Shown here one piece after another: positions 1 to 8,992 of a stretch of DNA of 8,992 bases. The notes beneath the pieces were generated by a model. It was not told where the DNA came from and ran no database searches. It was given only the letters and a program-made list of their open reading frames with translations. Position 1 is the first letter of the stretch. Every line of letters starts with the position of its first letter. The translations under genes and the position numbers were made by a program. The stretch is from DASPXY01 sp038227745. GTDB taxonomy: Bacteria > Planctomycetota > Planctomycetia > Gemmatales > Gemmataceae. The stretch spans positions 1-8,992 of the forward strand of contig JBBRPS010000421.1 in the NCBI GenBank assembly GCA_038227745.1. The letters are read 5' to 3'.

Positions 1-1
1 C

Positions 2-3000
2 GGCAACCTTTACGGAGCCATCGAGTTCTACCGCGAATGCAAGGCCGCAGGACTCAACCCCATCCTCGGCTACGAGGCCTACGTCGCCCCCAACAAGCGC
101 ACCGACCGCGAGCCCCGGCGCGGCAGCAGTGACTCCGACGATGCCATCTACCACCACCTCACCCTGCTGGCGCACAACGCCACTGGCTTTCGCAACCTCA
201 TCAAGATGTCGTCGGTCGCCTTCCTCGAAGGCTACCACTACAAGCCGCGCATCGACAAGGAACTGCTCGAGGCCCATAAGGAGGGCCTGATTTGCCTGAG
301 CGGCTGCGCCGCCGCCGAGTTCAGCGACCACATCCTCAAGGACCGCCTGGACGACGCGGTCAAGACCGCCCAGTGGTTCCACAAGCTGTTCGGCAAGAAC
401 TTTTACGTCGAGATCCAGAACAACGGCCTGCAGATCCAGAAGCAGTGCGAGGAGGGTGCGGTTGACGTCGCGAACCGGCTCGGCCTGCCGCTCGTCGCCA
501 CCAGCGACGCTCATTACCTGCGCCAGGAGGACCACGTCGCCCACGACGTGCTGCTGTGCATCAACACCGGCCGGCTGCGCTCCAACCCGAAGCGCTTCCG
601 CTTCGAGGGCAACCAGTTCCACATCCGCGGGCCGGAGGAGATGTACGCCCTGTTCCCCGGCCGCGCGGACGCCGTCCGCCGCAGCCAGGAGATCGCCGAC
701 GCCTGCTCCATCGAGCTGGACTTCAAGAAGCGCCACTTCCCCGTCTTCACGCCGCCGACCGGCAAGAAGCCCGAGTCGTACCTGCGCGAGCTGTGCGAGA
801 AGGGCCTGCTGGAGCGCTACCGCGGCAACCCGCCGCAGGCGGCGCGCGACCGGCTCGAGCACGAGCTGGGCGTCATCACGCGCATGGGCTTCGCGAGTTA
901 CTTCCTCATCGTCTGGGACTTCGTGCGCTTCGCCCTGGAGAACGGCATCCCGGCGAGCGCCCGCGGCTCGGCGTGCGGGGCGCTGGTCAGCTACGTCCTC
1001 AAGCTCACCCACGTCGATCCGCTGGAGTACGACCTGCTGTTCGAGCGCTTCCTCGACCCCAACCGCAGCGAGGCGCCTGACATCGACATCGACTTCTGCC
1101 AGGACCGGCGCGAGCAGGTGATCGCCTACGTCAAGCAGAAGTACGGCGAGGCGAGCGTGGCGCAGATCGCGACGTTCGGCACGCTGGCCGCCAAGGCGGC
1201 GCTGAAGGACGTGGGCCGCGTGCTGGACGTGCCGCTGGCGCGCGTCACGCAGTTGACGAACTGGGTGCCGAAGGGGCTGGGCGTGACGCTCGACGACACG
1301 CTGCGGGAGAGCCAGGAGTTCCGCGAGGCGTACAACACCGACCCGCAGGTGCGCGAGCTGGTGGACATCGCCAAGACCCTGGAGGGCACGAACCGACAGG
1401 CGGGCATCCACGCGGCGGGCGTGGTGATCGCCAACGGGCCGCTGGTCGATTACGTGCCGGTCCACCGGGCGGTGCGCAAGGGCGAGGACACCGGCCGCGG
1501 CGGCGAGGTGGTGATGGCGACCCAGTGGGTCATGGGCGACCTGGAAAAGGTCGGCATGCTCAAGATGGACTTCCTGGGCCTGCGCACCCTGACGCTGCTG
1601 GACAACGCGGTCAAGCTGATCGAGAAGACGCGCGGCGTGAAGGTCGACGCCTACAATCTGCCGCTCGACGACCCGGAGACGTACGCGCTCTTGCAGCGCG
1701 GCGATGCCAAGGGCGTGTTCCAGTTCGAGTCGGACGGCATCCGCGAATTGCTGAAGCGGCTGAGGCCGGACAACATCCGCGACATAATCGCCTGCACGGC
1801 GCTGTACCGCCCCGGCCCGCTCGGGGGCGGCATGGTGGACATGTACGTCAACTGCAAGCACGGCCGCGAGAAGCCGCACTACGCCCACGCCGTCATGGAG
1901 GAGATCCTCGGCGAAACTCACGGCGTGATGGTCTATCAAGAACAGATAATGCGGATCTTGAATAGGCTTGGTGGCATCGAGCTGTCCAGCGCCTACGCTT
2001 GCATCAAGGCGATCAGCAAGAAGAAGCAGGAGATCATCGACCAGCGCAAGGTGGAGTTCCTCAAGGGGGCGGTCGAGCGCGGCGTGGACCAGGCGACGGC
2101 ACAGGACATCTTCGACAAGATTGTCTATTTCGGAGGTTACGGATTCAACAAGTGTGTCGTTGGTGAAACCGTGCTCATCGACGCTATCACCGGAGAACGG
2201 ACGACCGTCGGAGCGCTCTTCATGTACCGCCGGCCTTTCACCGTCCACGCAATGGGTCAGGACGGCGCACTCCGGCCCCGCCCTGTGACGGATCTCTTCT
2301 GGAACGGGCGGAAGCCAGTCTTCACGCTCGAAACGTCCCGGGGACGGAGGATCACAGCGACCGGCAACCACCCCTTCCGCACCGCGGCTGGCTGGACGAA
2401 TCTCGAAGAACTTAGCCCCGGTGATCGGATCGCGGCAGCGGACATGCGGCGGCTCCAGCAGCGCGCCACCTCGGACGTGTTCTGGGACGAGGTGCTCGCC
2501 ATCGCCCCGGCCGGCATCCAGGACACCTACGATCTGACCGTGGATGTCGATCACAACTTCGTAGCCGATGGCCTGATCGTCCACAACTCGCACAGCGCCG
2601 CCTACGCCTACGTCTCCTACCAGACCGCCTACCTCAAGACGCACTACACGCCGGAGTTCATGGCGGCGCTGCTCTCCAGTGAGATCGAGGACGGCAACAA
2701 GCGCGACATCCTCGTCGAGCACCTCGACGACGCCAAGCGTCTCGGCTGCCCGGTGCTGCCGCCGAACGTCAACACCGGCTTCCCCGACTTCACCGTCAAG
2801 GGCGGCCAGATCCACTTCGGCCTCGTCGCCATCAAGGGCCTGGGCCGTGGGGCCGCGGCGGAGATCGTGCGCGCCCGCCAGGAGAAAGGCTCCTTCAAGG
2901 ACCTTTTCGACCTGTGCGAGCGCATCGACCTCAAGCTCGTCAGCAAGGCGGCCCTCGAAAAGATGATCAAGGGCGGCGCCTGCGACTGCTTCAACGCCCA

Positions 3001-3847
3001 CCGCGCGCAGCTCATGCACGTCCTGCCGCGGGCGCTGCAGTCGGCCGGCGAGACGCAGGCGGACCGCCGCCACGGCCAGATGAACCTCTTCGAGGATCTC
3101 ACCGGCGGCAGCGCGAACGGCGGCGCCGCGCCCGCCCTCGACGCCCTGCCCGACATCCCCGAGTGGCCCGCTGCCGAGAAGCTCAAGTACGAGAAGGAGG
3201 CGCTCGACTTCTACGTCTCCAGCCACCCCCTGGCGCAGCACGAGGACGCCATGCGCCTGTTCTCGACGCACCAGGTCGCGCAGCTGCGCGAGCTGCCGGC
3301 GGGGCAGGAGGTGCTCATGGGCGGCATGCTGACGCAGGTCCGCTTCATGAACACCAAGAAGGCCCGCAACGGCAACTCGCGTTACGCGCGCTTCAAACTG
3401 GAGGACTTCAGCGGCATCGCCGAGTGCGTCATGTGGCCCGACGATTTCGTCCGCTGCAAGGACCTCGTCGAGGAGGACCGCATGTGCTTCCTCGGCGGCA
3501 CCGTCGAGCGCACGCGCGAGGAGCCGGGCCTGGTGGTGACGCGCGTGCTGACCATCGAGCAGGCCCAGCGCGAGCGCACCACCGGCGTGGTGCTGGCGCT
3601 GCGCCTGGGCGAGCACGTGCCGGGCCACCTGGAAGAGGTCGCGCGCATTCTGCAGCGGGCGCGCGGTTCGGTGCCGGTGTTCCTCTACGTCCGCGACGGG
3701 GCCGGCAAGCAGATGGTGCTCAAGACGGCCGACTCTTTCCGCATCAACCCGAGCTCGTTGCCGCGGGCCGAGCTGGAGGCGGTCCTCGGCCCCGGCTCGG
3801 TCCACTTCTCGCGGCAGGGCAACGGCGCGGTCCGGAACGGGAAGTAG
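2..3847 (+). CDS. dnaE: DNA polymerase III alpha subunit (DnaE), 5'-truncated, interrupted by an in-frame mini-intein
   Basis: This is the catalytic subunit of the replicative DNA polymerase (C family). The frame is open from base 2, where GNLYGAIEFYRECKAAG aligns near residue 45 of E. coli DnaE, so the start codon and the first His motif of the PHP domain are off the window. In visible numbering, the PHP domain covers about 1-230 and keeps SDAHY at 168-172, which suggests a metal-binding PHP exonuclease. The catalytic acidic motif PDIDIDF is at 359-365 and the third aspartate, in KMDFLGLRTLT, is at 523. The fingers follow, then an intein at 718-862, then SHSAAYAY. Further on are the helix-hairpin-helix region, a probable sliding-clamp motif QMNLF at 1026-1030, an OB fold at about 1104-1187, and a C-terminal domain. 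Without the intein about 1,136 residues are visible, consistent with a family length near 1,160. The stop is TAG. Confidence 0.97.
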   Translation, partial: GNLYGAIEFYRECKAAGLNPILGYEAYVAPNKRTDREPRRGSSDSDDAIYHHLTLLAHNATGFRNLIKMSSVAFLEGYHYKPRIDKELLEAHKEGLICLSGCAAAEFSDHILKDRLDDAVKTAQWFHKLFGKNFYVEIQNNGLQIQKQCEEGAVDVANRLGLPLVATSDAHYLRQEDHVAHDVLLCINTGRLRSNPKRFRFEGNQFHIRGPEEMYALFPGRADAVRRSQEIADACSIELDFKKRHFPVFTPPTGKKPESYLRELCEKGLLERYRGNPPQAARDRLEHELGVITRMGFASYFLIVWDFVRFALENGIPASARGSACGALVSYVLKLTHVDPLEYDLLFERFLDPNRSEAPDIDIDFCQDRREQVIAYVKQKYGEASVAQIATFGTLAAKAALKDVGRVLDVPLARVTQLTNWVPKGLGVTLDDTLRESQEFREAYNTDPQVRELVDIAKTLEGTNRQAGIHAAGVVIANGPLVDYVPVHRAVRKGEDTGRGGEVVMATQWVMGDLEKVGMLKMDFLGLRTLTLLDNAVKLIEKTRGVKVDAYNLPLDDPETYALLQRGDAKGVFQFESDGIRELLKRLRPDNIRDIIACTALYRPGPLGGGMVDMYVNCKHGREKPHYAHAVMEEILGETHGVMVYQEQIMRILNRLGGIELSSAYACIKAISKKKQEIIDQRKVEFLKGAVERGVDQATAQDIFDKIVYFGGYGFNKCVVGETVLIDAITGERTTVGALFMYRRPFTVHAMGQDGALRPRPVTDLFWNGRKPVFTLETSRGRRITATGNHPFRTAAGWTNLEELSPGDRIAAADMRRLQQRATSDVFWDEVLAIAPAGIQDTYDLTVDVDHNFVADGLIVHNSHSAAYAYVSYQTAYLKTHYTPEFMAALLSSEIEDGNKRDILVEHLDDAKRLGCPVLPPNVNTGFPDFTVKGGQIHFGLVAIKGLGRGAAAEIVRARQEKGSFKDLFDLCERIDLKLVSKAALEKMIKGGACDCFNAHRAQLMHVLPRALQSAGETQADRRHGQMNLFEDLTGGSANGGAAPALDALPDIPEWPAAEKLKYEKEALDFYVSSHPLAQHEDAMRLFSTHQVAQLRELPAGQEVLMGGMLTQVRFMNTKKARNGNSRYARFKLEDFSGIAECVMWPDDFVRCKDLVEEDRMCFLGGTVERTREEPGLVVTRVLTIEQAQRERTTGVVLALRLGEHVPGHLEEVARILQRARGSVPVFLYVRDGAGKQMVLKTADSFRINPSSLPRAELEAVLGPGSVHFSRQGNGAVRNGK
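2153..2587 (+). mobile_element. DnaE mini-intein (145 aa, no homing endonuclease)
   Basis: This in-frame insertion of 145 codons lies in dnaE between extein residues GYGFNK and SHSAAYAY, which are contiguous in other DnaE proteins. It has the Hint splicing signatures in order. Block A starts at Cys1 (CVVGETVLIDAITGE). Block B has Thr70-Gly-Asn-His73 followed by Pro-Phe. Block F is TYDLTVDVDHNFVADG, with Asp131 and His134. Block G ends LIVHN, with His144 and Asn145, followed by a Ser +1 extein nucleophile. After SPGDRI there is only a short linker (about residues 94-112) where a LAGLIDADG endonuclease would normally sit, so it is a near-minimal cis-splicing intein. The known role is post-translational self-excision that ligates the two extein halves. 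GC content by hand count is about 65% (281 of 435), close to the host gene, which suggests long residence. The Synechocystis-type split intein sits four residues upstream, before the residue equivalent to Gly of GFNK. Confidence 0.96.
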
Positions 3848-3879
3848 GGAGGCTGCCGATGGCCCTGGGTCGGCCGATC

Positions 3880-3888
3880 TGCTATAGT
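3880..3888 (+). promoter_or_regulatory. Candidate extended -10 promoter upstream of the large membrane-protein gene
   Basis: The sequence TGCTATAGT matches a sigma-70-type extended -10 element (TGn followed by TATAAT, with one mismatch). It lies in the 87-base gap after dnaE, 46 bases before the next start codon. No convincing TTGACA-like -35 hexamer is present 17 bases upstream (TGGCCC there), but extended -10 promoters can tolerate that. It would let the membrane-protein gene be transcribed independently of dnaE. No clear intrinsic terminator separates the two genes, so read-through is equally possible. Confidence 0.4.
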
Positions 3889-3934
3889 CCTTGAACTTGC
3901 AGCACGACGAACACCCGCAGCGAGGCCCATTGCG

Positions 3935-6900
3935 ATGACCGCCACCGCGGAAGCGCCCCTCGGGGCCGCCGACCTCCAGGGCCGGCTCAGCGCCGCCGAC
4001 AAGTCCGCCTTCCTCGTCAAGCCGCGCCTCCTCCGCCGCGTCATCAAACAGCACGCTGGCGCCGCTGGCTTCGGCGTCCAGATGCCGCACGGCTACAGCT
4101 ACGCGCTCGACAGCGCCGCCCTGCTGAAGCTCGTGGACGCCGCCGACCTCGGCCTGCCGCCCGACACGCCGCTGCCGTCGAAGGTCATCCTCCTGCCGCG
4201 GCCCGACGCCGAGGCCCTTGCCGGCGCGACTCCCGAGGAGATCCTCGTCCGCACCTGGCGGCGCCTCTTTCACGCGCGCGTCCACCTGGCGCTCGAACAG
4301 AAGGCCAACGACGGCAAGCTGACCGACCTCGAGGTGCGCGACCGCATCCGCCGCCTCGGTGAGGCCGAGTTCGACGAAGTCTGCACCGTCCTCCGCCAGG
4401 AGAAGGCCCTGCTGCCGCCCGCGGACGACCGCACGACCTACGTCGAGTTCGCGGCCGCCTACCTGGAGCTGCGCTGCTTCGACCCGGAACACCTGCCCGA
4501 CTTTTTCCCCACCCTCGCCCACCGGCCCGACATCGACGGCCTGCTGGCGGAGGACGTCGATGCCGCGGCCCTGTTCCGCGGGACGCGGCTCCAGGGGGCG
4601 CCGGAACGGCCGGCCCTGGAAACCGAGCACGAGGACGAGGCACCGCCCCCCTTTACCCCGCCTTCGCCGGGGACCGTACAGGAACTGCGCGGAGCGGACG
4701 GCGCCGCCGGACGGGGCAACCTGGTGCGGGCCGCCATCCTCAAGACGCGCGCCGCGGCCCCCACGGCCGCCAACGCCGAGCTGGACCTGCTCGTCGAGAA
4801 GCTCCGCCGCGCCCTGGACCTCGACGAGGCCACCGCCCAGGCGTGGCGGCGGGCGCTGCCGCTGCTCCTGACCGGCGCCGCCTCCGGCTTCTGGGCCTCC
4901 GAGCGCCGCCTGCTCTACGACCTGCAGCGGGTGTACGTGGACAGCGAGCGCGGCGTCTTCACCGTGGCCCCGCTGCGCTGGGCGTTCAGCCTGGGCAAGG
5001 AACCGCTCAGGCGGCCTCTCCCGGCCCAGCAAGAGGCGCTGGTCCTCCAGTACCTGCGCCGCGCCCGAGACCGCGTCCACGACGTCCGGCTGACCGAACC
5101 TCAGCGCCACCGGCTGGCCGGACTGCTGCGCTCGGCGGAGCACCACGCCACCGCGCGCCTCCGCGCCCGCTTCCGCCCCCTGATTGCCGACGCCTTCGAC
5201 CAGGTCGGCCTGCTGCCGGCGAACCTGCCCGAGCGCGTGGCCCGCGACAAGCTGATCGACGAACTGCTCGACCGCCTGTGCGAGCGCTACCTGCTGACCC
5301 TGGGCGACGTCCGCGACGCCGTCTCGCGCAACCAGCTCAAGCTGCCGGACCTGTCCGGGCCGGGCGAATTCCTGACCGGCGACCAGCTCCTGCGCCTCGA
5401 CCGCCTGCTCGCCGACCGCCTCGAAGGCGCCTACCGTCCCTGCGAGATTTACCTGCGCTGGCTGCAGCGGTTCAGCGCCGCCGCCTTCGCCACGCGCCCC
5501 GGCCGACTGCTGACGCAGTACCTCTTCCTGCCGTTCGGGGTCGCCTTCTTCGCCCTCAAGGGCATCGGCCTCCTGATCGACGAGGGCATCCACGGTCTGA
5601 AGATCCTGGGCCTGCTGAGGGACGACAAGCCGGCGGCGGTCGCCGAGGCCTTCGACAGCGGGTATGACTTCTTCGGCTTCGGCATGGAACCCCAGCCCGC
5701 CCCGCACGCGGTGCATCACGCCCACGTCAACCTCGCGACGCCGTGGGCGGTCGGCCTGCTTGGCGTGTTCCTGCTGCTCGTGTTCCGCGTCCCCGCGTTC
5801 CGCCGGGCGGTGTTGCAGGGCCTGAAGGCCGGGGGCGGCGTGCTGCACGCGGTCTTTCTCGGCGCCCCGCTGTGGCTGCTGCGCCGGTCCGCACTGCGTA
5901 CCCTGTTCAGCAGCCGGCCGGTGACGTTCTTCCACCGCCGCCTGCTCACCCCCCTGGTCGTTGCCGCCGTCGCGGCCGCCCTGACGCTCCTGGCCGACCT
6001 GCTCGGCCGCCAGGTCTTCTCCTGGGTCACCGGCAGCGGACTGGTCTCTCTGCCCAACGCCGACGCGGTCCAGATGACGGGGTTCGTGGCGCTGGGCGTG
6101 TTCCTCGTCGGCGTGGTCCTGTTCAACACGCGCTTTGGCCGCGACCTGGAAGAGGGCCTGGTGGACTGGCTCGGCCGCATCTGGCAGCGCATCAGCTTCA
6201 ACTTCATTTACGGACTCTTCCGCGCGGTCATGGACTTCTTCCGCTGGTGTCTGGAGGCGGTCGAGCGACTGCTGTACTTCGTGGACGAGTGGCTGCGCTT
6301 CCGCACCGGCGAGAGCCGGCTGTCCCTGGCCCTCAAGGCGGTCGTCGCCCCCGTCTGGTACGCTGTCACGTACGTCATCCGCATCTACGTCAACCTGCTC
6401 ATCGAGCCGACGGTCAACCCGATCAAGCACTTCCCGGTCGTCACGGTCGGGCACAAGCTGATGCTGCCATTCCTGCTGGTGCTCTACGAATTCCTCAAGG
6501 CGAAGCTGAACTTCCTGGGGCCGGTGCTCGGAAATGGCTTCGTCGTGCTGACGATCTTCTTTCTCCCCGGTATCTTCGGGTTCATGGTGTGGGAACTGAA
6601 GGAGAACTGGAAGCTGTACCGCGCGAACCGCTCGCCGACGCTGCGGCCGGTGCTGATCGGCAGCCACGGCGAGACGATGCTGCGGCTGCTGCGGCCGGGC
6701 TTCCACTCCGGGACGGTGCCAAAGCTGTTCGGCAAGCTGCGGCGGGCCGAGCGCCATCGCCACCAGGCCGCCGCGCACAAACAGCATGAGGCGCTGCACC
6801 ATGTCGAGGAGAGCGTGCGCCACTTCGTCAAGCGCGAGTTCGTCCACCTGCTGACGCTGAGCAAATCGTGGGGCGGGGCCAGGCTGGAACTGGGCGAGGT

Positions 6901-7434
6901 GGGGCTGTGTACCAACCGCGTGCGCGTCGAACTGATCTGCCGTGACCTGCCGGGCGAGGGCGTGGAGATCGTCTTCGACCTGCGCGGCGGCCGGCTGGTC
7001 GCGGCGGTCACGCGGGCCGGCTGGGTGCCGCACCTGTCCGAGGCGCAGCGGCGGGCGTTCCTCGTCGCCCTGGGCGGGCTGTACAAGCGGGCCGGGGTGG
7101 ACCTGACGCGCGAGCAGATCGATGCGGCCCTGGCGCCGGCGCGGCCGCCGTACCGGATCAATGGCGAAGGCTTGATCGTGTGGCCGGGCGAGGGGGCCGG
7201 GCGCGAGACGGTCTACCCGCTGGACGATGGCCGGCTGTTGCGGCCGCACGGCGTGGACGGGGGACCGCCCGCGGCGCTGCCGCCGCTGGACGCCGACCGG
7301 CTGCTGTTCCGCAACGTGCCGATCACCTGGGTCAGCTGGGTGGCCGCCTGGGACCGCGACCCGGCCGGCGAGGGACTGCCGTTGCCGTTTTCCGAGTCGG
7401 TGCGGCTGCTGCCGCAGGCGGTCGCCGCGGTGTA

Positions 7435-7438
<4 letters not shown>
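3935..7438 (+). CDS. Large multi-pass membrane protein of unknown function (1,167 aa)
   Basis: I do not recognise this family. The ATG at 3935 is the only plausible start in the open stretch after dnaE, with a weak GAGG nine bases upstream. Residues 1 to about 515 are soluble, charged and mostly helical, with a low-complexity acidic and proline-rich linker near 228-248. Hydrophobic segments lie near 525-550, 603-622, 636-652, 670-691, 712-735, 802-824, 840-856 and 865-888; some look amphipathic or short, so six to eight membrane passes are likely. Just before the second segment is a His cluster, H591-A-V-H594-H595-A-H597. From about 890 onward is a soluble domain that opens with the motif IGSHGET, continues with a His-rich helix at about 940-966, and ends in a probable alpha/beta region. 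There is no signal peptide and no catalytic motif I can name. Codon use and GC match the neighbours, so it is a resident gene. It runs head-to-tail from dnaE and its stop overlaps that of asnS. A transporter, an envelope-organising protein or a membrane scaffold are all possible; none is supported specifically. Confidence 0.9.
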
Positions 7439-8829
<1,391 letters not shown>

Positions 8830-8834
8830 CGGAT

Positions 8835-8840
8835 ACTCCT
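8835..8840 (-). promoter_or_regulatory. Shine-Dalgarno site of asnS
   Basis: Read on the minus strand, AGGAGT sits five bases before the ATG at 8829. It fixes the start of asnS, and the resulting N-terminus (MEKISVAEA) matches the expected beginning of AsnRS just before the OB fold. Confidence 0.85.
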
Positions 8841-8869
8841 GTCTACGATCATCCAGGAAGACCTTCGTC

Positions 8870-8906
8870 GTTTAGAGAAACGCGGTTCTGCGAACCGCGG
8901 CTAAAC
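8870..8906. repeat. Nested inverted repeat (strong hairpin) upstream of asnS
   Basis: The inner arms CGCGGTTC (8881-8888) and GAACCGCG (8892-8899) pair perfectly over eight bases around a TGC loop. The outer arms GTTTAG (8870-8875) and CTAAAC (8901-8906) pair over six more bases, with an internal bulge of five bases on one side and one on the other. It lies 41 bases upstream of the asnS start codon. On the minus strand the inner hairpin is followed by TTTCTCT, a poor T-tract, so a terminator for a gene to the right is possible but weak. If asnS is transcribed from further right, the structure would form in its 5' leader. It could also be a dispersed REP-like palindrome. The structure is certain; its role is not. 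Confidence 0.75.
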
Positions 8907-8992
8907 GCAATACCGTTTGCTATGTTATAACTACTGCTTCTGCAAAGGTTTTCAGCAACGGGGGGTAACATCTCAAAAACCCTGGGGAAGAG
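8907..8992. other. AT-rich non-coding stretch with a weak candidate -10 for asnS
   Basis: These 86 bases have clearly lower GC than the genes, as expected of a promoter region, and I see no coding sequence in them. The perfect palindrome GTTATAAC lies at 8924-8931. On the minus strand it gives a TATAAC hexamer (8929 to 8924) that could serve as the asnS -10, which would place the start of transcription near 8917 and the hairpin in the leader. No good -35 hexamer is found at the right spacing. A run of six G lies at 8960-8965. No T-box leader features are evident. Confidence 0.3.

Noticed and set aside
2153..2587. Possibility that the dnaE insertion is an intron or a frameshift artefact
   Set aside because: The insertion is in frame without stops and carries the full set of protein-splicing blocks ending in HN before Ser, so an intein is the clear reading.
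2644..3186. Minus-strand frames of 80-225 codons opposite dnaE and the membrane-protein gene (for example 2644-3186 and 6484-7161)
   Set aside because: They are Ser/Arg-rich antisense translations with no recognisable motifs or convincing ribosome binding sites.
3852..3880. Possible dnaE terminator hairpin (GGCC repeats after the stop)
   Set aside because: The arms pair over only about four bases and there is no T-tract; it is no better than chance in GC-rich DNA.
2914..3894. A 326-codon plus-strand frame overlapping the 3' half of dnaE
   Set aside because: The translation is dominated by Arg, Ala, Gly and Pro, typical of an off-frame reading of high-GC coding DNA, and dnaE is clearly the real frame.
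4843..6789. Two long plus-strand frames (4843-5667 and 5743-6789) inside the membrane-protein gene
   Set aside because: They are Arg/Pro/Ala-rich shadow frames. The main frame has coherent hydrophobic segments and no interruptions.
8830..8992. T-box riboswitch upstream of asnS
   Set aside because: The leader is too short in the window and lacks a T-box sequence and antiterminator. Such leaders are mainly a Firmicutes feature.

Overview
The window is a GC-rich bacterial chromosomal segment, roughly two-thirds G+C by eye. It holds three large genes: the 5'-truncated replicative DNA polymerase III alpha subunit gene dnaE (+), a 1,167-codon membrane protein I do not recognise (+), and asparaginyl-tRNA synthetase asnS (-). 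The combination suggests a planctomycete, possibly Gemmata-like: high GC, a PHP-intact dnaE carrying an intein, a fingers motif reading CIKAISKKK, and a very large orphan membrane protein. That assignment is an inference from remembered family features, not a search result.

Region 1 (2-3847) is dnaE. The reading frame is already open at base 2, and about 45 N-terminal residues lie off the window. It is interrupted in its most conserved part by an in-frame 145-residue mini-intein (2153-2587). The intein sits between GYGFNK and SHSAAYA, four residues downstream of the cyanobacterial split DnaE intein site. It has every residue expected for protein splicing and no homing endonuclease. Two short tracts of unusually low GC and atypical codons lie upstream of it, one directly abutting it.

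Region 2 (3848-3934) is an 87-base gap with a good extended -10 element. Region 3 (3935-7438) is the unrecognised protein: a soluble helical N-terminal half, a central membrane region with six to eight hydrophobic segments, and a soluble C-terminal domain introduced by a His-rich helix.

Region 4 (7435-8829) is asnS, convergent with the membrane-protein gene; the two stop codons overlap in a single CTAG. Region 5 (8830-8992) is the asnS upstream region. It is much more AT-rich and carries a strong nested inverted repeat and a weak candidate promoter.

The three genes do not form an obvious pathway. dnaE and asnS are housekeeping genes. The membrane protein could be co-transcribed with dnaE or use its own promoter. 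No rRNA, tRNA, CRISPR array or insertion sequence was seen.
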